A stretch of DNA of 52,045 bases from NCBI GenBank assembly GCA_029433265.1, contig JAQTHT010000011.1, positions 1 to 52,045 on the forward strand, in the 5' to 3' direction. Each line of letters starts with the position of its first letter. The stretch's first letter is position 1. Under the pieces are notes generated by a model. The model saw only the letters and a program-made list of their open reading frames with translations. It had not been told where the DNA came from and ran no database searches. The translations under genes and the position numbers were made by a program. This DNA comes from Leuconostocaceae bacterium ESL0958. Lineage in GTDB: Bacteria > Bacillota > Bacilli > Lactobacillales > Lactobacillaceae. Shown here in pieces: positions 43,001-52,032 of the stretch.

Positions 43001-44181
43001 TATGCTTCTCCTGTTTCTGCCACCTTGATTTGGACTTGGTCGCTCTCTACCTTATTTTGATACAGCTGGTGAATATTTTGCATTAATAAGAGTAACCAGG
43101 AAATACCACTGGTTAAGACGATGATTTCAAAGGCTGTCAGGGATAGGTAGCGGATACCATAGAAAAGGGCGGCGGCCAGCGCCATCACGCCGGCACTGGC
43201 AGCTGAATAAATCCGAAATTCCTTGGTTGCCTGAGGCAGTAAGAAGTAAATTAAGAGCATGGGGAGGCCGGTGCCAATAATCAGCAGGTTGGCCACTGTA
43301 TCGTGGGCTACGTGCAGCCAGCCTGGGTTATTGGGCACGGCCCCGATGGCAAAAAGGCAGGCCGCATCGTAGGTCAAAAAGATGCGCAATGCCCATAAGC
43401 GAAAACTCTTGGGTTGCTTGTGCTGGATGGGCACAAAGAGATAGTCAATCAGCGTAGCCCAGAGCAGGCCCGAGACCATCAACGTGGCATTAAAAGTCCA
43501 GAAGGCGTTGGCCTGGTTGGTGCCCAAAAAGGAAAAGTTATGCTGCCACCAGAGCAAAGAGGAGTTGGTGACCATGGCCACCAACACGCCCCCCACGATG
43601 GTAAAAATGAGCACCATCATAATAAAGGAGGGGGAAATGATGGTGGTTGCATAAATCATCAGGTAGTTAATCATGGCGATGAAGACAAAGAAGAGCATCG
43701 TCGCCGTTAGACGGTCAAAGGCTGCTTCTTGAAAAAGATAGCCGATGGCTGCAAAGAGCGCCGTGGTGGCAAAAGCCTGGATGACGGCAAAGGAGAGGAA
43801 GAGCGTGGGGGCTAATCTTTTTTGGACCTGTTTGCGCCCTGGGTTTTGTTCTTTTTTGATCTGTTGTAGGTGCAGCCGAATAAAAGAAAACATTCCGGTT
43901 AATTCGCCCAAGAGGATGACCGCTGTGGCAATCGACTTGTTGCCAGTTAGTTGAATATGACTATTGGGCTGCCAGAGGACGGCAAACATAAAGGCGATGG
44001 TGGCCAGGAGGGAGGGGACGAGGAAAGTCCGGATGGAAAAGTCCTGGCTAGTCCGTTGGCCCTGGTCTGGTTGCAGGTTAATCGTGCCTTTGTTGACCGT
44101 CAGGTGCACTGTTTGGTCGGCTTGTAAGGAGAGTTTTTGAACCACTTCCTCTGGTAGGTCAATGGAATAGCGCTTGGTCAT
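43000..44181 (-). CDS. Membrane protein with AbrB/MazE-like N terminus and DUF998-like C-terminal half
   Basis: 393 residues. The first about 40 residues (MTKRYSIDLPEEVVQKLSL, then HLTVNKGTINLQP) look like a SpoVT-AbrB/MazE swapped-hairpin domain, usually DNA-binding. About ten transmembrane helices follow. The segment FSFLGTNQANAFWTFNATLMVSGLLWATLIDYLF resembles DUF998 proteins. The combination is unusual and the function unknown. ATG 44181 has GAGG 5 bases upstream; the frame is open to 44223, without a start signal. It heads the operon with rlmD (1-base overlap) and the YczE-like gene. Confidence 0.7.
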   Translation of the reverse strand: MTKRYSIDLPEEVVQKLSLQADQTVHLTVNKGTINLQPDQGQRTSQDFSIRTFLVPSLLATIAFMFAVLWQPNSHIQLTGNKSIATAVILLGELTGMFSFIRLHLQQIKKEQNPGRKQVQKRLAPTLFLSFAVIQAFATTALFAAIGYLFQEAAFDRLTATMLFFVFIAMINYLMIYATTIISPSFIMMVLIFTIVGGVLVAMVTNSSLLWWQHNFSFLGTNQANAFWTFNATLMVSGLLWATLIDYLFVPIQHKQPKSFRLWALRIFLTYDAACLFAIGAVPNNPGWLHVAHDTVANLLIIGTGLPMLLIYFLLPQATKEFRIYSAASAGVMALAAALFYGIRYLSLTAFEIIVLTSGISWLLLLMQNIHQLYQNKVESDQVQIKVAETGEA

Positions 44182-44206
44182 CGCAACCTCTTTTTCTTCA
44201 TTCGTC

Positions 44207-44236
44207 AGTATAAAAAAGCCCAACGCCCGCTTTACC
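44207..44236 (-). promoter_or_regulatory. Weak promoter of the membrane fusion-rlmD-yczE-like operon
   Basis: Minus-strand TATACT (44207-44212) lies 25 bases before the start. The best -35 is poor (GGTAAA, 44231-44236, spacer 18). Confidence 0.4.
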
Positions 44237-44291
44237 AGGGAACGCTGGACCCGATTCCTCCTTATTTTAATAAAAAATCAAAAAAATAGAT

Positions 44292-44311
44292 ATATCACAC
44301 TTGTGTTATAT
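44292..44311. promoter_or_regulatory. Imperfect palindrome ATAT-n-ACAC-nn-GTGT-n-ATAT, candidate operator
   Basis: A 20-base inverted repeat overlaps the -35 box (TTGTGT) of the HTH-clpL promoter. Eight of the nine half-site positions are symmetrical. Candidate site for the small HTH protein encoded downstream. Confidence 0.5.
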
Positions 44312-44328
44312 CAGATATCTGCTATAAT
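44301..44328 (+). promoter_or_regulatory. Promoter of the HTH-clpL unit
   Basis: TTGTGT (44301-44306), a 16-base spacer and TATAAT (44323-44328) with an extended TG-C. A strong promoter embedded in operator-like palindromes. Confidence 0.7.
44312..44321. promoter_or_regulatory. Perfect palindrome CAGATATCTG in the promoter spacer
   Basis: A 10-base perfect palindrome directly follows the larger one and lies between the -35 and -10 boxes. A protein bound here would block RNA polymerase. Confidence 0.45.
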
Positions 44329-44352
44329 AGAGTCATGAGGAGGCAAAGAACA

Positions 44353-44403
44353 ATGAACATAGATAACGTATGGAAGGAGCCTGTCCAGGATGGTTCGCTT
44401 TAA
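44353..44403 (+). CDS. Possible 16-residue leader ORF overlapping the HTH gene
   Basis: ATG 44353 has GGAGG (44338-44342) 10 bases upstream, the best ribosome binding site in the unit. It encodes MNIDNVWKEPVQDGSL and stops at 44403, inside the HTH gene, whose ATG (44390) lies 14 bases before that stop in another frame. An in-frame ATG at 44335 would add six residues but overlaps that ribosome binding site. Function is inferred only: its translation may open or couple the HTH start. Confidence 0.4.
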   Translation: MNIDNVWKEPVQDGSL

Positions 44404-44614
44404 CATTAAAGCTTACCTTGCTGACCGCTCCTTGACGATTTACCAGGTGTCCAAACAATCTGGTTATGGTTATACCACTATCCACCGTTCTTTCAATAAG
44501 GAACAAAGTCAGGCCACGTCCTTGAATGTGCGCGACCTGGATGCCTTAGCCCGTGCGCAAGAAAAAGCCATGTGGCAAGTCTTAAAAGAACTGGAAGAGG
44601 GCTATAGCCGCTAG
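44390..44614 (+). CDS. Small XRE-like helix-turn-helix protein
   Basis: 74 residues that are almost all HTH. IKAYLADRSLTIYQVSKQSGYGYTTIHRSF gives helices 1-3 with the turn at SGYG, and LNVRDLDALARAQEKAMWQVLKELEEGY gives helices 4-5. This is a five-helix Cro/CI-type domain without a ligand or dimer domain. AAGGAG lies 10 bases before the ATG. Two palindromes lie over its promoter, so self-control is likely. clpL follows 91 bases downstream with no convincing promoter or terminator between, so the protein may control clpL as well. Classical CtsR and HrcA sites are not seen. Confidence 0.75.
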   Translation: MVRFNIKAYLADRSLTIYQVSKQSGYGYTTIHRSFNKEQSQATSLNVRDLDALARAQEKAMWQVLKELEEGYSR

Positions 44615-44625
44615 TTTCTTTGCTA

Positions 44626-44661
44626 GTAGGTTTCACTGCTGATAGCAGTCGGCCAACCTAC
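44626..44661 (+). other. Hairpin between the HTH gene and clpL
   Basis: Outer stem GTAGGTT (44626-44632) with AACCTAC (44655-44661), inner stem ACTGCT (44635-44640) with AGCAGT (44644-44649) and a 3-base loop. There is no T-run, so it is not a standard terminator. It could be a processing site, an mRNA stabiliser or a temperature-sensitive leader for clpL. Confidence 0.5.
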
Positions 44662-44705
44662 CCTCAATTGATAAATTACTACTAATAGAAAGGTTGATCA
44701 TTAAT

Positions 44706-46832
44706 ATGGCATACCAAAACGATCCTTTTAACAACAATTTCTCATCCGATATGGATAACATTTTTAATAACATGATGGGTAATCTCGGCGGCATGAATTC
44801 TGAAAACCGTCGTTACCTGATTAACGGCCGTGAAGTCACCCCCGAAGAGTTCGCCCAGTACCGGCAAACGGGCCAGTTGCCTGGCGGCAATGCTGGTCAG
44901 CAAGCAACTAGTAACGGCCGGACCAAGCAGATGAAGCCTGGCCAAGTCAAAGAAGACGGCCAGTTAGCTAAGTTAGGCCGGAACTTGACGGCCGAGGCCA
45001 AAGATGGTCTGCTAGACCCAGTCATTGGCCGGAACAAGGAAATTCAAGAAGCAGCCGAAATTCTCAGTCGGCGGACCAAGAACAACCCAGTGCTCGTTGG
45101 GGATGCTGGTGTTGGTAAGACGGCTGTTGTCGAAGGCTTAGCACAGGCCATCGTGGCAGGTGACGTGCCTGCCTCCATCAAAGACAAGCAGATTTATTCC
45201 ATTGACATCTCTGCACTGGAAGCTGGTACCCAGTACCGGGGCGCTTTTGAAGAGAACGTCCAAAAGTTACTAGAAGAAGTCAAGCAAGCTGGTAACGTGG
45301 TCCTCTTCTTTGATGAAATTCACCAAATTCTCGGTGCCGGTTCCACTGGTGGCGAAGATGGTGGCAAGGGCTTGGCTGATATTTTGAAGCCAGCACTTTC
45401 CCGCGGTGAATTGTCCGTTATCGGTGCCACAACACAGGACGAGTACCGCAACACGATTTTGAAGAACGCAGCCTTGGCCCGCCGTTTCAACGAAGTGACG
45501 GTCAATGCCCCATCTGCTCAGGACACGTTGAAGATTTTGGAAGGTATCGCTCCTTTGTATGAAAAGCATCACGGCGTGGCCCTGCCAGAAGCTGTCTTGC
45601 AAGCAGCGGTGGATTACTCTGTTCAGTACATTCCACAACGGTCTTTGCCTGACAAGGCGATTGACTTAATTGATATGACGGCGGCCCACTTGTCCGCACA
45701 AAACAAGGCAACGGATAAGGTTGCCTTGGAAAAGCAACTGGCTGAGTTGAAGGACCAGCAGGAAGAGGCAGCAGCGAAGGAAGACTTCGAAAAGGCCTTG
45801 AACCTGAAAAATCAAATCAAGGATGTTCAAGAAAAGATCGACCAGGCAGTCGAGTCGGCCAAAGTGCAAGCGACGCCAAACGATGTGGCCGAAGCGGTTG
45901 AACGCTTGACGGGTATCCCGGTTGCCCAAATGGGCGCTTCCGACATCGAACGCCTGAAGAAGATTGACCAGCGGTTGGCTGGTAAGGTTATCGGCCAAGA
46001 TGAAGCAGTTAATGCGGTGGCCCGGGCAATCCGGCGGAACCGTGCTGGCTTCGATGAAGGTAATCGGCCAATCGGTTCCTTCCTCTTCGTCGGTCCAACC
46101 GGTGTTGGTAAGACCGAATTGGCTAAGCAATTAGCGCAGGACCTCTTTGGTTCCAAGGAATCCATCATCCGTTTGGATATGTCCGAATACTCTGATTTGA
46201 CCGCTGTTTCCAAGTTGATTGGGGCAACTGCCGGTTATGTCGGTTATGATGACAATCAGAACACTTTGACGGAAAAAGTTCGTCGCAACCCTTATTCCAT
46301 CGTCCTGTTAGATGAAATCGAAAAGGCCAACCCACAAGTGCTGACGCTCTTGTTGCAGGTCCTCGACGATGGTCGTCTGACGGATGGCCAGGGGAACGTG
46401 GTCAACTTCAAGAACACGGTCGTCATTGCCACGTCGAACGCCGGCTTTGGTAACGGCGCCGAAGACGAAGACCAGGACTTGATGAAGCGCCTATCCAACT
46501 TCTTCCGCCCAGAGTTCTTGAACCGCTTTAACGGCGTGGTTGAATTCTCCGCCTTGAGCAAGGAAGACTTGAAGCAAATTGTCGACCTCATGCTGGCAGA
46601 TGTTGATCGGACGTTGGCCAAGAAGGACTTAACGCTGTCCGTTTCCGATGAAGTCAAGGACCACTTGATTGAAGATGGCTACGATGAAGCGCTTGGTGCT
46701 CGGCCACTCCGGCGGGTCATTGAGCAGCAAATCCGTGACCAGGTCACTGATTTCTACTTGGACAACCCAGACCAGAAGGCTTTGCAGGCCAACATGGTGG
46801 ACGGTCACGTTGTGATTTCCGCAAAAGACTAA
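44706..46832 (+). CDS. clpL: ATP-dependent chaperone ClpL
   Basis: 708 residues. The N terminus is short, Asn/Met-rich (NNNF...[14 protein letters not shown]) and followed by [19 protein letters not shown], the ClpL hallmark, instead of the repeat domain of ClpC/ClpB. AAA domain 1 has Walker A GDAGVGKT at 132-139. A short UVR-like middle region is present (about 350-390, [17 protein letters not shown]). AAA domain 2 has [10 protein letters not shown], Walker B LLDEIEKA and sensor [10 protein letters not shown]-type motif ALGARPLRR. ClpL is a heat and stress chaperone of lactic acid bacteria. ATG 44706 follows AAAGG; codons are of the highly expressed type. Confidence 0.93.
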   Translation: MAYQNDPFNNNFSSDMDNIFNNMMGNLGGMNSENRRYLINGREVTPEEFAQYRQTGQLPGGNAGQQATSNGRTKQMKPGQVKEDGQLAKLGRNLTAEAKDGLLDPVIGRNKEIQEAAEILSRRTKNNPVLVGDAGVGKTAVVEGLAQAIVAGDVPASIKDKQIYSIDISALEAGTQYRGAFEENVQKLLEEVKQAGNVVLFFDEIHQILGAGSTGGEDGGKGLADILKPALSRGELSVIGATTQDEYRNTILKNAALARRFNEVTVNAPSAQDTLKILEGIAPLYEKHHGVALPEAVLQAAVDYSVQYIPQRSLPDKAIDLIDMTAAHLSAQNKATDKVALEKQLAELKDQQEEAAAKEDFEKALNLKNQIKDVQEKIDQAVESAKVQATPNDVAEAVERLTGIPVAQMGASDIERLKKIDQRLAGKVIGQDEAVNAVARAIRRNRAGFDEGNRPIGSFLFVGPTGVGKTELAKQLAQDLFGSKESIIRLDMSEYSDLTAVSKLIGATAGYVGYDDNQNTLTEKVRRNPYSIVLLDEIEKANPQVLTLLLQVLDDGRLTDGQGNVVNFKNTVVIATSNAGFGNGAEDEDQDLMKRLSNFFRPEFLNRFNGVVEFSALSKEDLKQIVDLMLADVDRTLAKKDLTLSVSDEVKDHLIEDGYDEALGARPLRRVIEQQIRDQVTDFYLDNPDQKALQANMVDGHVVISAKD

Positions 46833-46838
46833 TGAAAA

Positions 46839-46866
46839 TGCGCACCCTCGGGTGGGCTTTTTTATT
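46839..46866 (+). terminator. Terminator of clpL
   Basis: A short GC-rich hairpin (CACCC/GGGTG with GC/GC outside one mismatch, 46840-46857) and T-run, 8 bases after the stop. Confidence 0.7.
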
Positions 46867-46883
46867 TACCGGGAAAAATAACG

Positions 46884-46889
46884 TATACT
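46884..46889 (+). promoter_or_regulatory. -10 box of dut-radA
   Basis: TATACT, 33 bases before dut. The -35 region (TTTATT, spacer 17) is weak. Confidence 0.45.
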
Positions 46890-46922
46890 AGATAAATAAA
46901 ATGTTAAAGAATGAGGTAGCCC

Positions 46923-47396
46923 ATGCGCTTACGTGGATTTGAAATTGTTGAAAAGTATCGAGACGAAGACTTGCAACTGCCAGCCCGATCGACGGCAGCG
47001 GCGGCAGGCTATGATTTTCGGGCGGCAACCGAAGTGACGGTTCCACCGTTACAAACGGCTGCCGGCCAGCAGCCAACCCTTGTGCCTACCGGCATGAAAG
47101 CCTACATGCAGGAGCAGGAGTACCTGCAGTTGGTGGCGCGGTCTTCGACGCCCAAGAAGAAAAAATTAGTGATGCCTAATGCTGTGGGTATTGTGGATGC
47201 CGACTACTATAACAATGCTGGTAATGAGGGCGAAATTTTCTTTCAGTTTTTGAACTTTAGTGAAGCCCCTGTCACCATTGCAAAGGGGGAGCGGATTGGT
47301 CAGGCGATCTTTCTGCCCTATCTCTTAGCGGATGGGGATGCTGCTGATAGCAAGACGGAACGGGCTGGTGGCTTTGGTTCCACGGGGCAGTCCTAA
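46923..47396 (+). CDS. dut: dUTP diphosphatase
   Basis: 157 residues of the trimeric dUTPase family, which hydrolyses dUTP to dUMP and keeps uracil out of DNA. Motif 1 is [11 protein letters not shown], motif 2 [14 protein letters not shown], motif 3 [20 protein letters not shown] and the C-terminal motif 5 [10 protein letters not shown]. Motif 3 has the DADYYNN form common in Lactobacillales. GAGG lies 6 bases before the ATG. The stop overlaps the radA start by one base (TAATG), so the genes are coupled. Confidence 0.93.
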   Translation: MRLRGFEIVEKYRDEDLQLPARSTAAAAGYDFRAATEVTVPPLQTAAGQQPTLVPTGMKAYMQEQEYLQLVARSSTPKKKKLVMPNAVGIVDADYYNNAGNEGEIFFQFLNFSEAPVTIAKGERIGQAIFLPYLLADGDAADSKTERAGGFGSTGQS

Positions 47397-48769
47397 TGGC
47401 GAAGGCAAAAACACAATTTATCTGTTCCAACTGTGGCTTTAACTCCGCCCGTTACTTGGGCCGTTGTCCCAATTGCGGGGAATGGGGCACCTTTGTCGAG
47501 GAGAAAATCCAACCGGATAACGCCAACCGGAAAGCCCGGGTGGGCATGGATGGCAAAAGTGCCAAGGTCGAAGCAATTAATAGCGTTTCGCTGGAAGAGA
47601 CCCCGAAGGTGGCCACTGGCCTCCAGGAATTGAACCGGGTGCTTGGTGGGGGTGTTGTTGCCGGGACGTTGATTTTAATTGGCGGCGATCCTGGGATTGG
47701 TAAATCGACGCTGCTCCTACAAGTCTCGGGTCAGCTGTCCAAGCATGGGAAGGTCCTTTATGTCACCGGGGAAGAGTCGGCCTCGCAGGTTAAGATTCGA
47801 GCCGACCGGCTGCAAGTCGGTGGCGATGATTTCTACCTTTATCCGGAAACGGACATGGGGGCTATTAAAGAACAAGTGGCCCAGCTCAAACCCGACTACT
47901 TAATTATTGATTCCGTCCAAACGATGCAGGAGCCGGACTTGACCTCGCCCATTGGTTCTGTGGCGCAAATTCGGGAAGTCACGGCGGACCTCATGCAAAT
48001 TGCCAAAACGAATAATATTTCCATCTTCATCGTGGGCCATGTTACCAAGGGAGGCGTCATTGCAGGGCCCAAGATTTTGGAGCACATGGTGGATACGGTC
48101 TTGTATTTTGAGGGTGATCAGCACTACCAGTACCGGATTTTGCGGGCGGTGAAAAATCGTTTCGGCGCTACCAATGAATTGGGTATTTTTGAAATGCGGG
48201 ACCAGGGCCTGCACGAAGTAGCCAACCCCTCTGAAATTTTCCTAGAGGAACGTTTGTCGGGCGCGACCGGTTCGGCCATCGTGGCTGCGCTAGAAGGATC
48301 CCGGCCCATCCTGGTCGAACTACAGGCGCTGGTCACGCCTTCAGTCTTTGGCAATGCCCAGCGGACGGCGACGGGCCTGGATCGGAACCGAGTTTCCCTC
48401 ATCATGGCCGTATTAGAAAAGCGGACGCAGCTGCTCCTCCAGAATCAGGATGCTTATTTGAAAGCGGCGGGTGGCGTCAAGCTAGATGAACCGGCCATTG
48501 ACCTGGCGGTCGCGGTCGCCATCGCTTCTTCTTACCAAAACAAAGGCACGCGCCCAGACGATGTATTCATCGGTGAAATTGGCTTAACGGGTGAAATCCG
48601 TTCGGTGGCCGATTTGGCTAGCCGTTTGAAAGAGGCGGCCAAGTTAGGCTTTGCCCGGGCCATTGTTCCTAAAAATAATTTACAGGGCATGACCTTACCC
48701 AAGGGCCTCCGTGTCTTAGGGGTGGCCACCTTGAAGGAAGCGCTCGAATTGGCGCTTTCGGGCGACTAA
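47396..48769 (+). CDS. radA: DNA repair protein RadA
   Basis: 457 residues. The N-terminal C4 zinc finger uses C10, C13, C24 and C27. The RecA-like ATPase has Walker [11 protein letters not shown] near 98-107, and the RadA-specific [15 protein letters not shown] motif. A C-terminal Lon-like domain contains [22 protein letters not shown]. RadA is a branch-migration helicase in recombination. It starts at the dut stop codon; gltX follows about 100 bases later with its own promoter. Confidence 0.96.
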   Translation: MAKAKTQFICSNCGFNSARYLGRCPNCGEWGTFVEEKIQPDNANRKARVGMDGKSAKVEAINSVSLEETPKVATGLQELNRVLGGGVVAGTLILIGGDPGIGKSTLLLQVSGQLSKHGKVLYVTGEESASQVKIRADRLQVGGDDFYLYPETDMGAIKEQVAQLKPDYLIIDSVQTMQEPDLTSPIGSVAQIREVTADLMQIAKTNNISIFIVGHVTKGGVIAGPKILEHMVDTVLYFEGDQHYQYRILRAVKNRFGATNELGIFEMRDQGLHEVANPSEIFLEERLSGATGSAIVAALEGSRPILVELQALVTPSVFGNAQRTATGLDRNRVSLIMAVLEKRTQLLLQNQDAYLKAAGGVKLDEPAIDLAVAVAIASSYQNKGTRPDDVFIGEIGLTGEIRSVADLASRLKEAAKLGFARAIVPKNNLQGMTLPKGLRVLGVATLKEALELALSGD

Positions 48770-48811
48770 GACGACAGCTGCGAGAAGACTGCAAGCAGGC
48801 TGGCTTTGTTG

Positions 48812-48817
48812 TATACT
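48812..48817 (+). promoter_or_regulatory. -10 box of gltX
   Basis: TATACT, 49 bases before gltX. The -35 (CTGCAA, spacer 17) is weak. No T-box leader is present. Confidence 0.5.
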
Positions 48818-48866
48818 GGGAGAGAAAAATTTTTTAAATTGGATTGAATATAGGAGAGATTCTCAC

Positions 48867-50372
48867 ATGACTGATGATGTTCGCGTGCGCTATGCCCCTT
48901 CCCCAACGGGTTATTTGCACATTGGTAACGCTCGGACAGCGCTTTTTAACTGGCTCTACGCCCGCCATTACAATGGCACCTTTGTCATTCGGATTGAAGA
49001 TACTGACTCGGCCCGCAATGTTGACAATGGGGAAGTTTCCCAGTTGGAAAACTTGGCTTGGTTAGGTTTGGATTGGGATGAATCCCCAGCCAACCCTGGT
49101 CAGTATGGCCCATATCGTCAGTCAGAGCGGGCAGCGCAAGGCATTTACCAGCCTTACATTGACGATCTCTTGGCCCGCGGCTTGGCTTACAAGTCTTACA
49201 AGACTTCCGAAGAATTAGCGGCAGAACGGGCAGCTCAAAAGGCAGCCAAGCAGGCGCCGCACTATGTCTACGAGTATGCGGGCATGACCGATGAAGAGCG
49301 GGAAGCCGACTACGCAAAGAAGGAAGCCCAGGGCTTGAAGCCGGTGGTTCGTTTGCGCGTGCCAGAAGACGAAGTTTATGCCTGGGATGACATCGTTAAG
49401 GGACCAATCAAGATTGGCGCCAAGGAAGTTGGTGGCGATTGGGTCATCCAAAAGGCTGACGGCATGCCTACCTATAACTTTGCCGTGGTGGTCGATGACC
49501 ACTTGATGAAGATTTCGCACGTCCTTCGGGGGGATGACCACGTCTCGAATACGCCCAAGCAAATGATGGTCTATGATGCCCTAGGTTGGACGGCACCACA
49601 GTTCGGCCACATGGCCTTGATTATTAACGCAGCGACGGGGAAGAAGTTGTCAAAGCGGGATAACGACATCCTTCAGTTCGTAGAACAGTACCGTGAACTG
49701 GGTTACCAACCAGAAGCCATGGATAACTTCATCGGCTTGTTGGGCTGGTCACCAAAGGGAGAAGACGAGATCTTCTCGCTGGAGCAGTTCAAGGAAATGT
49801 TTGACGAAAAGCGCTTGACCAAGGCCAATGCCAAGTTCGATCAAAAGAAGTTGGAGTGGATTAATAACCAGTGGATCCGTAAGGATAAGGAACGCATCAT
49901 GCCCCAGTTCATTGCTGAACTGGTAAAGGCAGGCTTAATCAGCCAGGAAGAAGCGGACCAAAAAGCCGATTGGTTGAAGGAAGTCATCGAAGTCGCCGGT
50001 GTGGATGGGCTGTCCTACACGCATCAAATTGTTGATTTGGTTCGGGAACCCTTCTTCCAGTTGGGCACCATCACAGACGAAATGGTCGACTACCTGACTT
50101 CTCCTAAAGGCCGACAGGTCTTTGCTGCTTGGGAAAAGGCTTACCAAGACTTACCGGACGATGCCGACGCGGCTACTTACATGGCGACGATTCGGGCTAT
50201 CCAAAACGATCTGGAAATTAAGGGCCGGCCATTGTGGAACCCAATCCGCATTGCGACAACCCACCAGATTCAAGGGCCAAATCTGCCTGAAATGTTGGTC
50301 TTGTTGAACAAAGACGAAGTGCTCAAGACCATGGCCGCCGTCAAGGCCCAATACTTAACGGACGCGAACTAA
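48867..50372 (+). CDS. gltX: Glutamate-tRNA ligase
   Basis: 501 residues, class I aminoacyl-tRNA synthetase. The HIGH-type motif is PSPTGYLHIGNARTALFNWL (11-30), and the KMSKS-type motif is GKKLSKRDN near 255. RIEDTDSARNV is a GluRS signature. The C-terminal anticodon domain is complete. Lactic acid bacteria lack GlnRS, so it probably also charges tRNA-Gln for the GatCAB route. AGGAGAG precedes the ATG. cysS follows, the usual neighbour, but each has its own promoter and a terminator lies between. Confidence 0.96.
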   Translation: MTDDVRVRYAPSPTGYLHIGNARTALFNWLYARHYNGTFVIRIEDTDSARNVDNGEVSQLENLAWLGLDWDESPANPGQYGPYRQSERAAQGIYQPYIDDLLARGLAYKSYKTSEELAAERAAQKAAKQAPHYVYEYAGMTDEEREADYAKKEAQGLKPVVRLRVPEDEVYAWDDIVKGPIKIGAKEVGGDWVIQKADGMPTYNFAVVVDDHLMKISHVLRGDDHVSNTPKQMMVYDALGWTAPQFGHMALIINAATGKKLSKRDNDILQFVEQYRELGYQPEAMDNFIGLLGWSPKGEDEIFSLEQFKEMFDEKRLTKANAKFDQKKLEWINNQWIRKDKERIMPQFIAELVKAGLISQEEADQKADWLKEVIEVAGVDGLSYTHQIVDLVREPFFQLGTITDEMVDYLTSPKGRQVFAAWEKAYQDLPDDADAATYMATIRAIQNDLEIKGRPLWNPIRIATTHQIQGPNLPEMLVLLNKDEVLKTMAAVKAQYLTDAN

Positions 50373-50389
50373 TCGCAGTCCTAGTCTGG

Positions 50390-50417
50390 AAGACGATCCG
50401 ATTGGATCGTCTTTTTT
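50390..50417 (+). terminator. Terminator of gltX
   Basis: A 10-bp stem (50390-50399 with 50404-50413) with a 4-base loop and a T-run, 17 bases after the stop. Confidence 0.88.
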
Positions 50418-50419
50418 GT

Positions 50420-50425
50420 TATAAT
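50420..50425 (+). promoter_or_regulatory. -10 box of cysS
   Basis: TATAAT three bases after the gltX terminator T-run. The matching -35 falls inside the terminator stem and is weak. Confidence 0.5.
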
Positions 50426-50452
50426 TAAGAAAAACACGAAAAGGGACTGATG

Positions 50453-51856
50453 ATGCTAACCCTCTACAATACATACAGCCAACAAAAAGAGCCTTTTGAA
50501 CCAGCACAACCAGGGCAAATCACGATGTACCTCTGTGGGCCTACGGTCTATAACTACATTCATATCGGGAACGCCCGCTCAGCGGCGGCTTTTGATACTG
50601 CCCGCCGCTACTTCCAGTACCGGGGTTATCAAGTGCACTTTGTTTCTAACTTTACGGACTTAGGCGATAAAGTACTACAGCAGGCAGCCAAGGAAGAATT
50701 AACGGAAGCGGCATTAGCCGAAAAATATGCCCAAGCTTTCGCGGCAGACACGGCGAAACTCAATATTTTGCCTGCAGATGAACGGCCACGGGCCAGTTCC
50801 TACATGGCGCCGATGGTGACTTTTGTTGCGGCTTTGTTGGACCGGGGGATGGCCTACGAAGTCAATGGTAATGTCTATTTCAAAACCAAGGAATTTCCGG
50901 ATTACGGCGGGTTGGCTCATCAAAATCTCGCAGCGCTAACAGAAAATGCTGCCGGTCGTTTGCAAAATCAGGAGCAGGATGAAAAGCGGGACGCCGCTGA
51001 TTTTGCTTTGTGGAAAAAAGAAGAACGACCGGGTGTGCAGGCTTGGCCTTCCCCCTGGGGACCTGGGCGACCTGGCTGGCATTTGGAATGCTCGGTCATG
51101 ATTGACGAGCTGTTCGGTCAAACCATCGATATCCATGCTGGTGGTGTCGACTTGACCTTCCCCCACCACACAAACGAACGGGCCCAGTCGGAGAGCCGCT
51201 ATAATCGGCCCTTCGTGCGCTACTGGTTGCACAATGGTTTCGTGAACATCAATGATGAAAAAATGTCCAAGTCTTTGGATAACTTCGTCACGGTCCACGA
51301 CTTATTAACAGCGGGGCAAGATCCGCTCGTGCTCCGTTATTTCTTGTCCAAAACGCATTACCGGCGGCCGCTTTCTTATAGTCAAGAACATTTGGACCAA
51401 GCAGGTCGGGAACTAGAGCGCTTACTGCGGACGGCCCGTTCCTTAGCTGCGGCCAAAGGAAATCAGGAAAGCGGTTCAGTAGCTTTCCAAGAACAGCTAG
51501 CGCTGTTGCAGCAGCGCTTTGAAGCGGCAATGGACGATGACTTAAACACAGAAAATGCACTAACGGTCCTTTTTGATTTAGCGACAATGGGTAACAAGTT
51601 GTTAGATAGTAGCGACTATGCCCAAGTGGATGTTCAAGCAGCCCGTTCTTTGTTAGAAGAATGGCTGGCCATTTTTGGTGTGGCGAACTGGCAAGAGGTA
51701 GCGCTCACCACAACGCAACAGGAACTGTTGGCAGAGCGTGCAACTGCTCGAGCAGCAAAAGATTATGTTCGGTCGGATGCAATCCGCGATCAGTTAGCAG
51801 AGGCGGGTATTTTAGTACGTGACACGGCAGAGGGACAAACGGTCGAGTATCTTTAA
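50453..51856 (+). CDS. cysS: Cysteine-tRNA ligase
   Basis: 467 residues, class I synthetase. The zinc/HIGH region is LCGPTVYNYIHIGNARSAAAFD, the second zinc ligands lie in WHLECSVM and GGVDLTFPHHTNERAQSE, and the KMSKS motif is KMSKSLDNFVT. The C-terminal DALR/anticodon region is complete. Two ATGs stand in tandem (50450, 50453); AAAGGG suits the second. In many Firmicutes mrnC and rlmB follow cysS; here about 90 bases separate the stop from a strong promoter of another type. Confidence 0.95.
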   Translation: MLTLYNTYSQQKEPFEPAQPGQITMYLCGPTVYNYIHIGNARSAAAFDTARRYFQYRGYQVHFVSNFTDLGDKVLQQAAKEELTEAALAEKYAQAFAADTAKLNILPADERPRASSYMAPMVTFVAALLDRGMAYEVNGNVYFKTKEFPDYGGLAHQNLAALTENAAGRLQNQEQDEKRDAADFALWKKEERPGVQAWPSPWGPGRPGWHLECSVMIDELFGQTIDIHAGGVDLTFPHHTNERAQSESRYNRPFVRYWLHNGFVNINDEKMSKSLDNFVTVHDLLTAGQDPLVLRYFLSKTHYRRPLSYSQEHLDQAGRELERLLRTARSLAAAKGNQESGSVAFQEQLALLQQRFEAAMDDDLNTENALTVLFDLATMGNKLLDSSDYAQVDVQAARSLLEEWLAIFGVANWQEVALTTTQQELLAERATARAAKDYVRSDAIRDQLAEAGILVRDTAEGQTVEYL

Positions 51857-51882
51857 GAGTCTCAAGTCGGTAAAAAACGAAC

Positions 51883-51896
51883 ATTTCAATTGAAAT
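51883..51896. repeat. 14-base perfect palindrome after cysS
   Basis: ATTTCAATTGAAAT, in an A+T-rich stretch (about 51870-51950) that lies upstream of the strong promoter and may act as an UP element. No ordinary terminator is seen for cysS, so this may be its weak end signal. Confidence 0.35.
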
Positions 51897-51948
51897 AATT
51901 CTGAAATATAGCAAAACGCAATTTGTCTAAAAAGATGGCAAAAAAAGC

Positions 51949-51977
51949 TTGCCAAGGAAAGGGGAGGTTGGTATATT
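51949..51977 (+). promoter_or_regulatory. Strong promoter, probably P1 of a stable-RNA operon
   Basis: TTGCCA (51949-51954), a 17-base spacer and TATATT (51972-51977) with TG at the extended position, behind about 70 A+T-rich bases. No ORF or ribosome binding site follows in the remaining 65 bases. The pattern fits an rRNA promoter. Confidence 0.6.
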
Positions 51978-51988
51978 AGATATTGTTC

Positions 51989-52015
51989 TCAGCGAGGCAA
52001 GGATGCTTCGGCTGA
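51989..52015 (+). other. Leader hairpin downstream of the P1-like promoter
   Basis: An 11-bp stem with one bulged G (51989-51999 with 52004-52015) and loop AGGA starts about five bases after the expected transcription start. It has no T-run. Confidence 0.45.
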
Positions 52016-52032
52016 GGGCGAAAAACTCAATC

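Noticed and set aside
44254-44262. AAGGAGG-like motif on the minus strand upstream of the AbrB/membrane fusion gene
   Set aside because: No start codon lies at a usable distance, so it is taken as an orphan motif.
44615-44705. Search for CtsR (GGTCAAA repeat) or CIRCE sites before clpL
   Set aside because: Neither pattern is present in this gap or in the upstream promoter.
45270-46657. Several minus-strand frames of 120-150 codons inside clpL
   Set aside because: Antisense shadows produced by strong codon bias in a highly expressed gene; no ribosome binding sites or recognisable domains.
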